The notes: generated from the sequence alone by a model not told the origin. Counted from the stretch's first letter, positions 32,334 to 44,828 are shown. The stretch: DNA of 64,000 bases from Xanthostigma xanthostigma (GCA_963575645.1 OY754465.1:620001-684000); one strand, 5' to 3'. A program made the numbers and translations.

Positions 32334-32835
32334 ATCATCACCCGCATCATCCGCGTCATCCGCATCATATGCGTCATCCGCATCATCATCATCATCCGAG
32401 TCATCCGCGTCATCATCATTATCATCATCCGCGTCATCTGTGTCATCCGCGTCATCCGCGTTATCCGCATAATCCGAGTCATCCGCATCATCCGCGTCAT
32501 TCGCATCATATGAGTCATAATCATCATCAGCGTCATCCGCATCATCCGCGTCATCCACGTCATCCGCGTCATCCGCATAATCCGCATCATCCGCGTCGTC
32601 CTCATCATCCGCATCATCCGCATCATTCTTATCATCCGCTTCATCCGCATCATCCTTATCATCCGCGTCATCCGCATCATCCGCATCATCCGCGTCATCC
32701 GCATCATCATCATCATCCGCATCATCATCATCATCAACCGCATCATCACAATCATCATCAGCATCATCATCATCATCATCCGCGTCATTGTCATCGTCGT
32801 CGTCATCGTCAATGTCATCGTCATCATCATCATCT
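32236..32835. repeat. CATCCG / CATCAT minisatellite, 600 bp
   Basis: Nearly pure 6-bp-based repeat (CATCAT, CATCCG, CGTCAT). The left part, 32236-32330, is almost pure CAT; the rest alternates CATCCG and CGTCATCCG, giving many CpG sites. Because the period is a multiple of three, all six frames are long and low complexity (Asp/Ala, His/Pro, Met/Arg). Not supported as a gene. Confidence 0.9.
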
Positions 32836-32984
32836 AATCTAAATATTTCGTTCTTATATTCTTCCCCATAATTGCAATCAAAAATTAAAAAGAAAAAACG
32901 TGTTTGTTTAAAACGGCGGGGCTTAGACTCCATATGATGACGTCACAGTGTTTATGTGACAAAGGCATGATCAACGCTTGATAG

Positions 32985-33405
32985 TCACTCAATAGATTTT
33001 TAGCTACACATATTATGTTTAGCGAGATTTTAGATATGGGGATATCCATTAAATTCACTATCTTAAAAAATCATAAACTCTAGAAATATGTTTTCAAGTG
33101 CGCTGAATCCAAATATGACATGGTTTTATACACATTCCAACATTATCTAGTTTTCGAATATTTTTCTATTTCTAAAAAAAAGAACAAAAGTTGAACATGA
33201 AACATGTTTGTGAATTCAATGGATATCCCTATATCTAAAATCTCGCTAAACATATCTGTAGCTAAAAATCTATTGGTTTTTAGGGTATGCGTCAATGGAC
33301 ACTTTTTCTTAGCGACCTTTAAACTATAAAATAAAACCATTTTCGATCAATTTAACCGAGAACCAAACCCCATATTATGGTTTGTGCGTGGTTCTTTAGA
33401 CAGGA
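32985..33405. mobile_element. Fold-back MITE, GTTTAGCGAGATTTTAGAT arms (copy 2)
   Basis: Inverted arms built on ATGTTTAGCGAGATTTTAG and GATATCCATT-AATTCAC; right end CATTTTCGATCAATTTAACCG. The left end is partly lost. The complete copy is 44875-45411. Confidence 0.75.
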
Positions 33406-33681
33406 CTGTAGGGACCACTGGAAACCACATCTCTATTTACGTTGAAATCTCGAATTCGATTTCTTTACTCAACTGTCGTTGCTCGAAAGAAATAATGCAA
33501 TGAAAACTTTTGGCATTCGCCTTGATTTCTCATCAAATTCCGCATTTAGTTAATTATTTCGTTATGCACTTTTAACTCTTATGTGATAATTTGTCGCTAA
33601 TATGCAAAGTTGCTATTTATGATTTATAACACCGTCACGTTGAATTAGTCTAAGCTGCGACTCTCTACTCAAAACTATATA

Positions 33682-34054
33682 CAGGGTGTCCAATTAAGAA
33701 TGGGACATAGAACAACCGCAGATTAAAAATTAATTAAAATTTAGACAGCGGCGTAACATTTAGAAGGGGTACAAGCATTACTTACTCCTGCTGTACGCCA
33801 CTGGTAAAGCGTACTGAACTAATTTTTTTATTGTTAGGTGCATTTTATGATATTTAACAAGTGTGCCGATTTGAGTAAAATTATACGGTGTATTAAAAAA
33901 ATTATGGACATTAATAATTTTTCAGTTTTCAACTTCAACACCCCGTATTTCGGAAACGAATAACATTTTATCTAAGCATATTTCGCTTAATCGTTTTATT
34001 TTGAATTGGAGAATCTGCAGTTGTTCTATGTCCCATTCTTAATGGGACACCCTG
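33682..34054. mobile_element. Fold-back DNA transposon with CAGGGTGTCC ends, copy 2
   Basis: Starts CAGGGTGTCCAATTAAGAAT, ends ATTCTTAATGGGACACCCTG, flanked by TATA on both sides. The left half is internally deleted. Its intact right terminus shows what is missing from copy 1 at 9622. Confidence 0.9.
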
Positions 34055-34848
34055 TATATAGTACGCGCCACGAATCTAAAAGGCTCGAAAGTTAGATGCG
34101 ACTGCAGGCTTGAGCTTGTACAGTCTGTTGAAAAACTACAAACTCGCAACTCAACAAAACTAACATAGCAATAACAACTTGACAATAGCGTACTCGACTG
34201 TACTTTAAAGCAGGAAAGCGACAAGTGACAAAGGCAACGAGCGATCACGGCCAATCACCGACGAGCGCACGTTCCGTGCAGGTAGCTGGGAGGTGGTGGG
34301 AGTAAGATAATATATAAGAAGGTATTCCAATCCTGCAATGCATCATGGGAAATGTGTCAAGCGGTGGCGCCACCACGAGTGTGTCAGATACACTAGCCAT
34401 CCAATCCTGCAATGCATCATGGGAAATGTGTCAAGCGGTGGCGCCACCACGAGTGTGTCAGATACACTAGCCATCCAATCCTGCAATGCATCATGGGAAA
34501 TGTGTCAAGCCAGTAACTAAAGTATTTTCATCCTAACTCTTGAAATAATAATAAATATTGTTTATTAATTAATTAGCTCCTAAAAAATTTTTTAGATTTT
34601 TTAGGCGCTAATTAATTAATAAACAATATTTATTATTATTTCAAGAGTTAGGATGAAAATACTTTAGTTACTGGCTAGTGTATCTTTAGCGCGACCGCTT
34701 GACACATTTCCCATGATGCATTGCAGGATTGGAATACCTTCTATTATATTATCTTAGGTGGGAGTATCAACGGCTCTAAAATGTGTCTTTGCGACGCTGT
34801 TTGTGACTAGCTTCCGAACTCTTTAGATCCGTGGCGCGTATACTATAC
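34055..34848. mobile_element. TIR element with GTACGCGCCACG ends, containing a nested fold-back
   Basis: Inverted ends GTACGCGCCACGAATCTAAA and TTTAGATCCGTGGCGCGTA. Its left terminus abuts the right end of the transposon at 33682-34054. Another fold-back element (34315-34755) lies inside. Confidence 0.7.
34315..34755. mobile_element. Complex fold-back: terminal IR, 70-bp tandem repeat and inner palindrome
   Basis: Outer arms AGATAATATATAAGAAGGTA and its complement, extending through AATCCTGCAATGCATCATGG. On the left a 70-bp unit (CCAATCCTGCAATGCATCAT to GATACACTAG) is repeated 2.5 times. The centre (34507-34675) is a second, nearly perfect palindrome with arms CCAGTAACTAAAGTATTTTC onward. 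Confidence 0.85.
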
Positions 34849-34990
34849 TATTTATTGGGATGCTACAAGTGCGACCCTTGAGATCCACACGATCAAAGTT
34901 CCAGCATGATCATTATTAAATATAAATTGGAATTAATAAATATTTCTCAAAAAATTTTAAAGCATACTTTTTTGCAAATTTTTGTTTAAC

Positions 34991-35256
34991 AAAAAAAAAA
35001 TTGGTTGTCTGTAAAGTCGGTTTACGGACGATAGTTTTACGTGATAACGTATTCCGCTCGAATATCATGTTTAATAATACATAACCTAAATTTTAGTAGC
35101 TGTCAAACTTGGGCCGATCGTGCTTCTCTATCGCTTATACTGCGCTCTCGCTTGCACGCACAGGGTCAGGCGGAACGTTACGGCGCGGCGTTACACTTTT
35201 TCGTGCGTGCAGCTGGTGTTTCATCAATTTATAAGACGTTATCACGTCAAAAAAAA
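34991..35256 (-). mobile_element. Family-A element (copy 7)
   Basis: Reverse orientation: starts TTGGTTGTCTGTAAAGTCGG and ends ATAAGACGTTATCACGTC, bounded by A-runs on both sides like copy 1. Confidence 0.75.
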
Positions 35257-35360
35257 CGGCTTAACCAATTTCGATTGAACATTTTTTTAATTGCAAATAA
35301 TTGACACTTCTCTATAATTAATACTTTGACCAAATAGTAATAAATAAAAAATATTTAAGT

Positions 35361-36184
35361 ATTCGGAACCCAAAGGAATGGTGAGACCTCTGGTAAGAAA
35401 TGCGCCGAACTGTCCTAAGGGGGGTTTTTGACAAGTAAACTATGGAGGCATAAGGTAAACATTGATTTATAAACGCATGATGGAGGCTAATCTAGCCTAC
35501 ATCATGCTTTTCTAAATCAATGTTTACCTTATGCCTCCATCACTGAACAGTAATTGTATAGAATGAGCATAATGCTAGTTTGTAGGCAAATCTTCTGTCA
35601 CAAGAAGCGGGGTGCAGGCAGTAACATAGCACCACATGATATATCAGACACGTATTCAGGATTTTTTATTCTAGTTTCGGTGCGTTTCTAAATAGGAGGT
35701 GTCAGACATTTTAAATGATTCAATATTATATTATAATAAAAGCAAACACAATACTCTAATATGAGCCCAGTACGGCTCTGTCTACTGCCATCAAAACTGT
35801 CATGGCTACCACTGTAAAATGAGATTTAACATACCTTTATTAAAATAATATTTCTTAGTGACCTAATAAAATTTATGTTGTCTTTTTTATTAGAAACTGC
35901 TGTACTATCACTCTTACAATTTATAACGGGTACATCTAACCATTTTTCAAAAGAATTTTTAGTTTATTTGTTAAATATTCGGAGCTCTTAACTCTTCAGC
36001 TGGTAAATGCAGACTGCCGCATGGACCATAAGCTATGTCAAAAGACGTCAAAAGGCGATTGACACTATAGAAAGAGATATGCGCCTTCTATACCTATTTA
36101 CTGTTCTGTGGCCTCCATAGTTGACCTTAGGACAGTTCGGCGCATTTCTCACCAGAGGTCTCACCATTCCTTTGGGTTCCGAAT
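35361..36184. mobile_element. TIR element, ATTCGGAACCCAAAGG ends
   Basis: About 60-bp terminal inverted repeats: ATTCGGAACCCAAAGGAATG and CATTCCTTTGGGTTCCGAAT. A second inner inverted repeat (GGAGGCATAAGGTAAACATT) lies at 35442-35541. Non-coding 0.82 kb. Confidence 0.85.
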
Positions 36185-36379
36185 AAAAACTGATTTAGTC
36201 TGCTGTTGATTTGATGTTGTTTTATCATGTTAAATTGGCAAATAAATTTTTAGTATAGCGACTTTTGTACGGTCAGAGCTTGGACTAAATGTATTTATAA
36301 ATATATGCGTTTAATAAATTGACCTTTAATTTGTCGTATTATATACACTGTTTATAATTACACGAGAAGTGGAACAGAT

Positions 36380-36735
36380 CGTCAGTGGCACTGTATGTAT
36401 GTGTGCTGTGCGTGTTTGAGCGGCGCCCGTACAGTGTCGTGTGAGCGTCGGGACGCTCCATTAGTCGCGATGCAGCCGCCGTCGGCAGACTTGTCACCTG
36501 AACCAAATTGTACATACGTACACGTCATATTATGTCACCTAACCGCGCTTTGATTACAGTAATTACGGTTATTTATGGCGTGTTAAAATTAGTACTATAT
36601 ACAGAGCGTTGTACAAAACGAGTTTTTGAAAATTATGATAAATGCCGAACTGCAAAACGCATTGAGTCGAGTTTGACAATGACCTTCATAAGACATGCAT
36701 TATCGAATTTTAAATCCAAACTGCTCGAAAAATAA
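36380..36735 (+). other. GC-rich patch followed by a 67-codon frame (possible exon or small gene)
   Basis: 36420-36490 is CpG-rich, unlike its surroundings. ATG at 36532 opens MSPNRALITVITVIYGVLKL with a short hydrophobic stretch, then a basic part, stopping after LLEK at 36733-36735. An upstream ATG at 36470 in another frame ends at 36553. I do not recognise it; it could be a 5' UTR/first exon, a small gene or chance. Confidence 0.2.
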
Positions 36736-36837
36736 TTAATTGATCGATTGATACTGTTTACACATGTATTTAAAATAGTTTTTAATATTCCGCCTCCGCA
36801 CGTGAATAATTATACTAACTTAGATCAAAATTCAGCT

Positions 36838-37040
36838 TCAAAATTTTACAATATTTTTTCTTTTTGAGGTCCCCCGAGTTCAAAAAATATATTTTTGGAA
36901 AAAGTCTGTGCTTTTGTTTGTCTGTCAACACGATACAGGTTAATCGAATGAGCGGATTGAAACCAAATTTTAGGGGGATGTTTGATATGCAAATATGAAG
37001 AGCCCTGTTATTTTGGGGAAAATTGGCGCGTGCACAGAAG
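36838..37040 (-). repeat. Interspersed repeat, CGGCGCATGCGC family
   Basis: Same blocks as 13090-13335 in the same order (TTTTGAGGTCC, CACGATACAGGT, GAGCGGATTGAAACC, GTTTGATATGCAAATATG), with decay at the end. Confidence 0.65.
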
Positions 37041-37346
37041 ACAAGTATGCTATAACGTTATTTTTTTATATGATAATGATTTACTTTTCATAACTGTTTA
37101 TTATTCGATTTTTTACAACAAAGTTTTGTAAAAATAATTTTTTTCCAAGTTTCGGAAATATTTTGAACAAAAAAGAAAAATCAACTATACTTTTGTTCTG
37201 AATTTCTGTCAAAGAAAAATTACTTAGGTTATTTTTTACATGTAAAACCATATTATATAAACATGCAAACCAATATAAAATATGACGTTATTACTAGTCG
37301 TTACCCGCGTCACTGCACGCGTTAACAGAAACTTTATTTTATTTAG

Positions 37347-37741
37347 TATATCGTCGTTGGTTCTGTAATAGCTCTTATGTGCATGGTTGCCAGATTTTAC
37401 GTTTTTTAGATGAAAAGATTCAGGAAACGGAGCTCTATACACTAGTAATACCTCCAAATTAATTTTACAGTAACCAACAAGGGGAAGTAACTCTTATGTG
37501 AAAAGTTGTATCAAATAATTCCTTCCATGTGCCAATAAATCCGAAATTAACGTTAAATATTTTTTTAAGAAAATACTTCGTCTTAATTAAACAAGTATAG
37601 TGAAGATAAATATGAATTAGTAATATATACCTCCGAAATTGCTAGTTCTTACCATCCATTGCTGAAATAACCACTTTTTGGCCTTTCCTACAAATTTTAC
37701 TTTTTGCACATAAGATATATTACAGAACCAACGACGATATG
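37347..37741. mobile_element. MITE with TATATCGTCGTTGGTTCTG ends
   Basis: Inverted ends of about 40 bp, TATCGTCGTTGGTTCTGTAA and TTACAGAACCAACGACGATA, continuing to CTTATGTGCA. About 395 bp, non-coding. Confidence 0.75.
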
Positions 37742-37894
37742 TCAAATTTCAATATTTTTGAAGTTTGACTGATCCTGTCGCCCGATTGACTGGACTTTTT
37801 GTATAATTTCCACTTTGAAACATTTTCTTAATTACCAGTTTTTTCGGGTTGGAATGGCTGCAATTTTTTTTTAAATAGAACAGACTAAACACGT

Positions 37895-38185
37895 AAATCT
37901 GAGATCGATTAATCGAAAATTTATTCTTTGGGATATCGATCAGATATTTTATATCGATCTGAAATACTTGATGAATTCTATGAAACGCTTTTTTGGAACT
38001 TTTGGTACACTAATTTATCATTACATATTATTATTCTTTCCCTTTACTACAAAAATCAAGTAAATCGATTAATCGAAAATCGATCTTTCATTAACCGAAT
38101 AAAATCAAGAATCGATTCCGCTAACTTCGATTCGACTCGATTTTATTCAGGAAGAATCGATATCGCTAGACTAGGCTGCCAAATA
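37895..38185. repeat. ATCGAT/TCGATTAATCGA-rich repeat
   Basis: Dense clusters of TCGATTAATCGAAAAT and GATCGAT variants near both ends, like a decayed element with subterminal motifs. Terminal repeats not clear. Confidence 0.4.
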
Positions 38186-38570
38186 TAGCGTGGTGTTAGA
38201 TATCAAAAAAAGCACCTAGTCTGTACCAGCAAATGGTTATAAAGTCGTTATTTTTAACCATTTTAATTGATTTCTGCGCGTAATACAATTCTTATGTGGA
38301 TAATTACTTAATGTTTCATCAGTATATGCAGAGATGTTCGAGAAAGACAATTTTCTTCGCACATAAATCATGCAAATAACAAACTCACAATATATAACAT
38401 GTCTACCATAATAATGTTATGTTTATGTATTTGTGCATTGTACACTATCGGTTAGAATTAATTAATTGTTGTAATAACGTTTTGACAAACCCTACGTACT
38501 GTAGTCTGTTACTCCGTAAAAGAAACGCCTGAAAATACTGTTTATTTTCGACTCTTAAAAAAAATATTTT

Positions 38571-38977
38571 TTATTCAACACACGTGAGTAATATATAATT
38601 TCGGGGCCCTGCTAAATTCGAGGGAAATAATAAATTACTTCATGTTGACGCGTAGAGTGCTAATAATGAACCGTACTGCACGATAATGAATTTTCTGGAC
38701 CAATAGGAACGCGGTAGCGATTTGTATATATGAAAACAGCATCGCAATTCAGCAAAAGTCCGGGCCATCTTGTGTGCATCGAGGGCGGTGGGTACGTCAT
38801 CAATGAAGTGATTTATTATTTTTCCCTCTTTTATCAGGGTCCCGATTACATATTACTCGTGCTAGTTGAATAAAATATTATGTGTGACCATTGATCGAAG
38901 GAGAATATTCTACTCGCGTGCGTTTTACGCTCATGGAATCTTCTCCTTCTCTCACTAGTCGCACAATATACTATTAT
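38571..38977 (+). mobile_element. Interspersed element, TATTGTGCGACTAGTG family (copy 2)
   Basis: Begins TTATTCAACACACGTGAGTA and ends CACTAGTCGCACAATATACT. Internally shorter than copy 3. Confidence 0.75.
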
Positions 38978-40170
38978 TTGCAAATAAAAATTTTGATATC
39001 AATCCATTAATGGCGCTATTTTGTATTAGGTCAGTGTGAAAAATAACAACGTTGGTTCTGTCTCCTTTTTAACTTATATTATTTTAAATTGATCTGAAAG
39101 TGACAAAAAATTAACAGTGTTGTAGATGCTTACGTTTTACGAATAGTACCATAAAACTTACGGCCACTGCACACGAGGCTAGTTTTGCCGCTAAAAACAC
39201 TTCTAAGAATTGGGTTTGCTGCCGTGCGGGTTACGAAAACTTTAATGACGTCACTGCGGGCTCGCCTGCGAGGTGACATGATGGATTTCAAAATTAGAAC
39301 CGGGGTTATTTTTCCTGCTTGCTTCTCTGCTTCTTCTGAGCAAGAACCAGTCAGGAAACAGTATCCTGTCACATGGACAAACGCCCACAAACGCCCACAA
39401 ACACTGTGCCCATAGTGTGTGTTCTGTTCAGAGACAATAAGCGTCCATTTTTGTCGACATTCTATAACTGAACCAGTATACTTTGTTCATAATTATTACA
39501 GAAATCAGACGGGACACTTAAGTTTGGACGTTCCAGTCGGCATGTCATTATATTCGAAATATCTTCAATCCGTTTAACGGTGACTGGGTCGAAGTCTAGT
39601 ATCTTGATTTTGTTATAATCGGGTAATTTTACATCGACGTGTAGTCGATTTGGCAGCGAAATAATCAAGAGCAATAAATCTCAACTATATCGTTTAACTC
39701 TAATAGTTCAGTCAGCGTACACCAATTTAGCTATATGAAATCGCATACATGATCCTCAACATACTTTCTAATTTCGCTCACCACTCATCCACCTCTTGCC
39801 GTAACTAAATTTTGCCCTGTGACATCTAAATATCGCCTTCAACCAAAGCCAAACTATAATTCAACGCGCACACAAAACAAGCTAAGTCATCTATAACGAA
39901 ATACTAGTAATTAAATATTGCCCTGTCATCTAGATGTCGCCTCCAACTAAACCCTCGTTTAATCCAACTCACACAAACCTAACGTTATTCCATAAGAGTG
40001 TCGCGCCAATTGCACGGTTTTACTCCCAGCCAAACGCGCCATTCGATGTTTCATATTGAAAAGCGACAAGTGTACACGTTTTTGAGATGTCATTCACCGT
40101 CATATTACGGTACCGCTTTGCCAGGAAACCGAGCCTTTACAATCTACTGTTTAATAGATTGCGTCCCAGT
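38978..40170. other. No gene recognised
   Basis: A moderately GC-rich block at about 39165-39300 has open frames on both strands but no splice signals or recognised motif. The rest is ordinary intergenic sequence. Confidence 0.4.
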
Positions 40171-40630
40171 ATTAGGCTTTTGAAAAAAAAAATAATTATC
40201 GATTTTTTTATTGTATTTTAAAACTTTATTACAAATAATATTGATAATCGATGCGAAAAACTTTCAGAAAAACTCTTTTTAAATTAATTATAAGCAATTT
40301 AAAATTGATAAAATATTTAAAAAAATCACGTGACTGCAAACGCACTAAAATATTGTTTTTGACAGTTGTGACGTCATAATGGTAAAATGTATATACGCAG
40401 TATACTATCAGTGGCTTCTACATGTAGATTGACTAAAACATTATGACGTCACATTATGTTCGGGAAATGTCGGCGCGTTCTCGGAACTGGGTACAAAAAT
40501 TTATTTTTAATTTGATATAACTTTTGAATTATAACGAAAATAAAAAAAAGAAAAATAGTTTTGTTATAAAACTTATACCTATACGATCTTTCCATTTATG
40601 ACAAAAAAAAATTTCATTCAAAAGCCCAAT
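40171..40630. mobile_element. MITE with TTAGGCTTTTGAA ends, copy 3
   Basis: Starts ATTAGGCTTTTGAAAA and ends TTCAAAAGCCCAAT; closely similar to 5721-6178. Confidence 0.85.
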
Positions 40631-41137
40631 TGTCTCGTTTAGTTGTCGTGTGAAAGTTGTCCTATAAGTATTCAAACAATAATAAACATGAATATTTTTT
40701 TGACCGACAGTGCATATATTTTATGCATTATGCATATAACAAATGCCATCTGTAGACAATATGTTGGGCAATTAAACATGATTTTTTATAATGTAGGTAC
40801 TTATGCTGTATAAATGAACATAACGGTATACGGTTTCTAATGCATTTTATAGTACCTACTCAGAGAAGTGTAACAAGAAATATGATTTATGTTGTATTAA
40901 AATGGCGCCATACTTATAGCTTAGCCATATTTCGAATCGACGTCTTGTTGTCATGCAGAGAACAGCTGATAACTGTTTTTAAAGAGCAATTTATCGGGGC
41001 TTAGTAGCTATAAAAAATTGATTATGACGTTGGATTGATTCCATAATATCTGGTTCCAAAATGATTTTATATATCTGAAGTGAATTCAAATTATTCCAAT
41101 TTAAATTGTTAAAACTGTTTTTCAGGTCCCTAAAAAT

Positions 41138-41422
41138 CAGTGGCGTAACTATACACTATACAGCCTGAGGCCCGTGGCAAATTAATCGGATCATAAAAAA
41201 GCTTGACGTTGTAGTTTCATCTTTAAAAAATCACGAAGTAAAGTAGATATTTGCATAATTCGTGAATGTTCTTGAGTTAATATCTAACTAGTCAAAATTA
41301 GTATTTTTTACCAAATTTTGTAATAAATATAAGAAATCTAATGGCTTCTGGGGCCGGGGGCTCCCTCAGACCAGGGGCCCGTGGCATTTTGCCCGTTCTG
41401 CCACCCTAAAGTTACACCATTG
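41138..41422. mobile_element. hAT-type MITE with CAGTGGCGTAACTATA ends
   Basis: Ends CAGTGGCGTAACTATAC and AAAGTTACACCATTG; perfect 8-bp target duplication CTAAAAAT at 41130-41137 and 41423-41430. Repeats GGCCCGTGGCA near both ends. Confidence 0.95.
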
Positions 41423-41430
41423 CTAAAAAT

Positions 41431-42638
41431 ATAAGCAAATCAAAAATTCATAAAAATCTGCAATATCGAAATAGCCAATGTATTATTATTTCATTGGTCA
41501 GTATTCCATATTTTAAATGTAGATAGGTAGGTAAATCATGAATCGCTAAAATCTGTTATTATTGAAAATACCATATAATTCGCATATTATTATGTGCCCC
41601 ATCGCGCCATTTTAAGGGTAGTTCTTAGGTATAGGTGTTACACATGTTTTTGGATTCAAAAAAATTCTTAGAACCGTTTCAAAATTGAAAAACCCATCAC
41701 CCAAAGCTTAAAAATCGAACTTTTTATGAATTTTTATGAAAACACTGGTTTGCGGATACGGATTTACTTTCTGAAGAGTGTTTTAATTTGGTGCAGATGT
41801 TCGATTAAAAATAATATTGCAATTAGGAGAATAATTATTGTTTTAAGGGGTCTATAAAGGTGTTAGTTTTTTTATTTTGTCTGAAAACAAATACAAATTA
41901 ACATATTAAAGTCACAATGCCTCTATTAGCAAATAGACTAATATTGTCGACGGGGTTTTGGCACTGCAACCGAGTTTTTTAATTCAGTTATTCATGGTAT
42001 AAAATTATTAAAGAAATGTTTAATATATCAAATGTCGGAAGTACACTAAACTTTGTTTTCGCTCAAATATTTCTGCATTTTTGTAGTGAAATACAGCGAT
42101 CAAAAATAAACAAGCAAAAAAGGTACCTAACATTACTGCAGCATCATTTACGGCATGTCAAAAAAAAACTATATCACATGAAATAAACATCTCTGTTCGG
42201 ATCGGAAAAAAACCTTAAATAGTAATATAAATAATCTTCATGGTATAGTTCTGAAAACACAAACAACATTTCTGAATGTATTTTTATACAAAATGTATCT
42301 GAATATTCGTTTAAATCTAACTGGAAATTTATAATTTGCGTAGTTTTTCCGCATAAACAGTTTCAATAAGCCAAGTGTAATTTTGAGGTTACTTCTTTTA
42401 CACAGGTCAAAATAACACCTGCCTCACGTCTTACCCGTTCTTTTTCACCTGAAACAACTGTCAATTTTTCAGTTGCTTAATGGCTTGTATAGGAATTATT
42501 GTAAAGCTACAGGCACTAAGGAATCGCTACACATCTTAAAAAATATATGGCATATAAAGTATAAAATAAATTCAAGTTATGAAAAATAAAAATATGCGTT
42601 TAAAAATTATTGAAAACTAAACTTGCATTTCATATTGC
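41431..42638. other. No gene recognised
   Basis: AT-rich intergenic sequence; no exon, RNA gene or paired element ends identified. Confidence 0.4.
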
Positions 42639-43360
42639 TTAAGGAAGTTGATCCGTTACAGTCCCAATCAAAAGTAAGTCGAAGTCTAAATGAGAACTTT
42701 TCCATAATAAATTTTTACAAAAGGTTATAAGTCGATGATACCAATAAATTATTGTCATAAAGGCATAAATAAATCATTTATTTTAATATTATTTAATTAT
42801 TTCAATATTTTACTTAATGGACTAACTTTTGAATTTTTTGTACAAAGTTAGGTTAGAAAAAAATAAATTTATGTAAATATCTGTATTTTACATATTTTTT
42901 GCAGTTAATAATTAAAAAAAAAAAATTAAAAGTAATAAAAATTAAAATTAAATCATTCAAAAGTTGAAAATTCAGTTAAAATTGTTAAAACTGTCAAGAA
43001 TAAAAGTCCATATTCGAAAAGTGCTAAGGTTTAATAATTTTTTTTATTGATTAAAAGTCTCCTAATTAAATTGGAAAAAATATTAAAATATTCCTAAGAC
43101 ATCGATACTTTGCATAGTTAGTTTTCGGAACTGCTGACATTATTTTGATTATTTGCAAAAAAATTAAAATGTACCGTTTTAATGCTAGGTTGACATATTT
43201 TCCATAAGACTACATGTAAAAGTTTTTTTTAATTTTTAACTTTATAAATCTCCTATTGATTTTGGATTTTTTACAGAAAATTTTGTCATAAAAAAATCTA
43301 TTAAAAAAACTTTATTTCAGATTTTTTCATTATCTTCGTAAAACGGCTCAACCTCCTTAA
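42639..43360 (-). mobile_element. TTAA-flanked MITE (piggyBac-like), copy 1
   Basis: TTAA at both edges (42639-42642, 43357-43360), inner ends GGAAGTTGAT and CTCAACCTCC as short inverted repeats. Collinear in reverse with 49815-50505. TTAA targets are characteristic of piggyBac transposases, so it is probably mobilised in trans. Confidence 0.8.
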
Positions 43361-43914
43361 TTTCCACGGTTGCGACAAAGATTTATCAATCTGTTAATTA
43401 TTCCATCATCTTTGGAATTCACTCTTACGCGATCCTTCTCTTCACAAATTCGCAAACCGTGTTGATTAACTGATAGAAAGAATTTGTGTACCTACATGAT
43501 AAATATCTTTATAGGAATATTCCGTTACTATGTAACTTTAGAAACCCTGTTTTTTGGTAATTTAATGACGGTATAAAGTATTTTAGATGAGCGTAATACA
43601 GTATTACGGTCTTCATTTTTGGGAATAATCATTTTTAGAAAGTTTAGAAACCCTGTTGTGTGTCGGAGGAAGTGTTTCTGGCCAAAAGCTGAATAAATAA
43701 AGTATACAAGTAAGAGCTATAAATTAATCCGGGACGATTTTCGTACATCCGAATAGAAAATTACATGAAATTCAAACTAGATATACAAACTGATAATATC
43801 ACCCAGTATAATATCGGTAATAAACTGTACAAGGCAATGTATATAACCGACATTGGATAGAATTTTCTGTTCGGTCATAACAGTCGAAGAATTGTAAACA
43901 AGAGAAAAACAGGA

Positions 43915-44215
43915 GACGTCCGTCCGTTAGTCGGTCGGTCTGTTGGCGGCGGCACACGGACGGACGCCAAGCATCGGGACGCCTGATGGTCGGGCGCCGT
44001 CGACGAAGACGTCGCCCCAACAGGGGGCCATGAGCCGGCCGTCCGGCCCGTTCGCGACGCCGCCATGGCAGCAGCACACCAAAGCACAGTGTCTGTCTGA
44101 GAGTAGATTCGTACCACTCTTTTACTGACTGACGATGCCGGGGCCTGGCATACGCTGCGGCGTGGCTGTACGTCGTCGTCGTCGTCGGCGGCCCCCCTTA
44201 AAACATGTTGGCGCC
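43915..44215. promoter_or_regulatory. GC- and CpG-rich island, possible promoter or first exon of the BAMBI-like gene
   Basis: Abrupt GC-rich block (GGCGGCGGCACACGGACGG, CGTCGTCGTCGTCGTCGGCG) in AT-rich surroundings, about 5 kb upstream of the first BAMBI-like exon seen and on a plausible side. Several short open frames in both directions, none with a clear signal peptide. The right edge abuts a transposon at 44271. The link to the gene is inference. Confidence 0.3.
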
Positions 44216-44270
44216 CTTTGCAACACCACCGTCACACATGTATTGGCACAGGACCGTCACATAATCATAT

Positions 44271-44828
44271 TAATACTCTAAGGTTTGCCTCCCTTTTTAG
44301 AAAAAACCTCACAATTTCTCCACATAAATTATATATATCATTTTACAGATAATTGCTTGCTCTACTGACATCGACAACTAAAAAAATTTATTATTGCTTT
44401 TGTTTTTGTAAATTAATTAAAATACAGCAACGCTGAACAACGTCTGCTATCTGACGACTACTTCGATCTGTCATCTGACCTTCATATTGTAATACAACAG
44501 ACACAATACAGCATACTGCCATTTGACGGATTTAATTTTGAAACAGCGAGCAACGCTGAACAACGTCACAGCAATACTGCATGATGCCATCTAACGGCTT
44601 AGCTCAACGCTTTTGCTACTTGCGCCTCTATATGACAATTTTAGTAAAATATTTCTTCGATCTGTCATCTGAGCTTCATATTGTAATACAACAAAAAGAA
44701 AAACGTTATAAGCAGTGTGCAAAATTAGAAACGAATTGAATACCTGCAAACGTATTTAAAAAATAATTGTGTAAAGTGATAATTATTATACTTATTTAGT
44801 GCGAATAATTCGCACAGGTCACACTAGT
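44271..44828 (-). mobile_element. Interspersed element, CTAGxGTGACCTGTGCG family (copy 3)
   Basis: Reverse orientation; ends ATTCGCACAGGTCACACTAG. All blocks of copy 1 are present. Confidence 0.75.

Noticed and set aside
32168-32933. Long minus- and plus-strand open frames of Met/Arg/Thr, His/Pro and Asp/Ala over the minisatellite
   Set aside because: All arise because the repeat period is a multiple of three; composition is pure low complexity and several overlapping frames are equally long.
43799-44128. Overlapping open frames on both strands in the GC-rich block
   Set aside because: GC-rich DNA lacks stop codons by chance; no signal peptide, domain or consistent splice pattern was seen, so only a possible promoter/exon is annotated.
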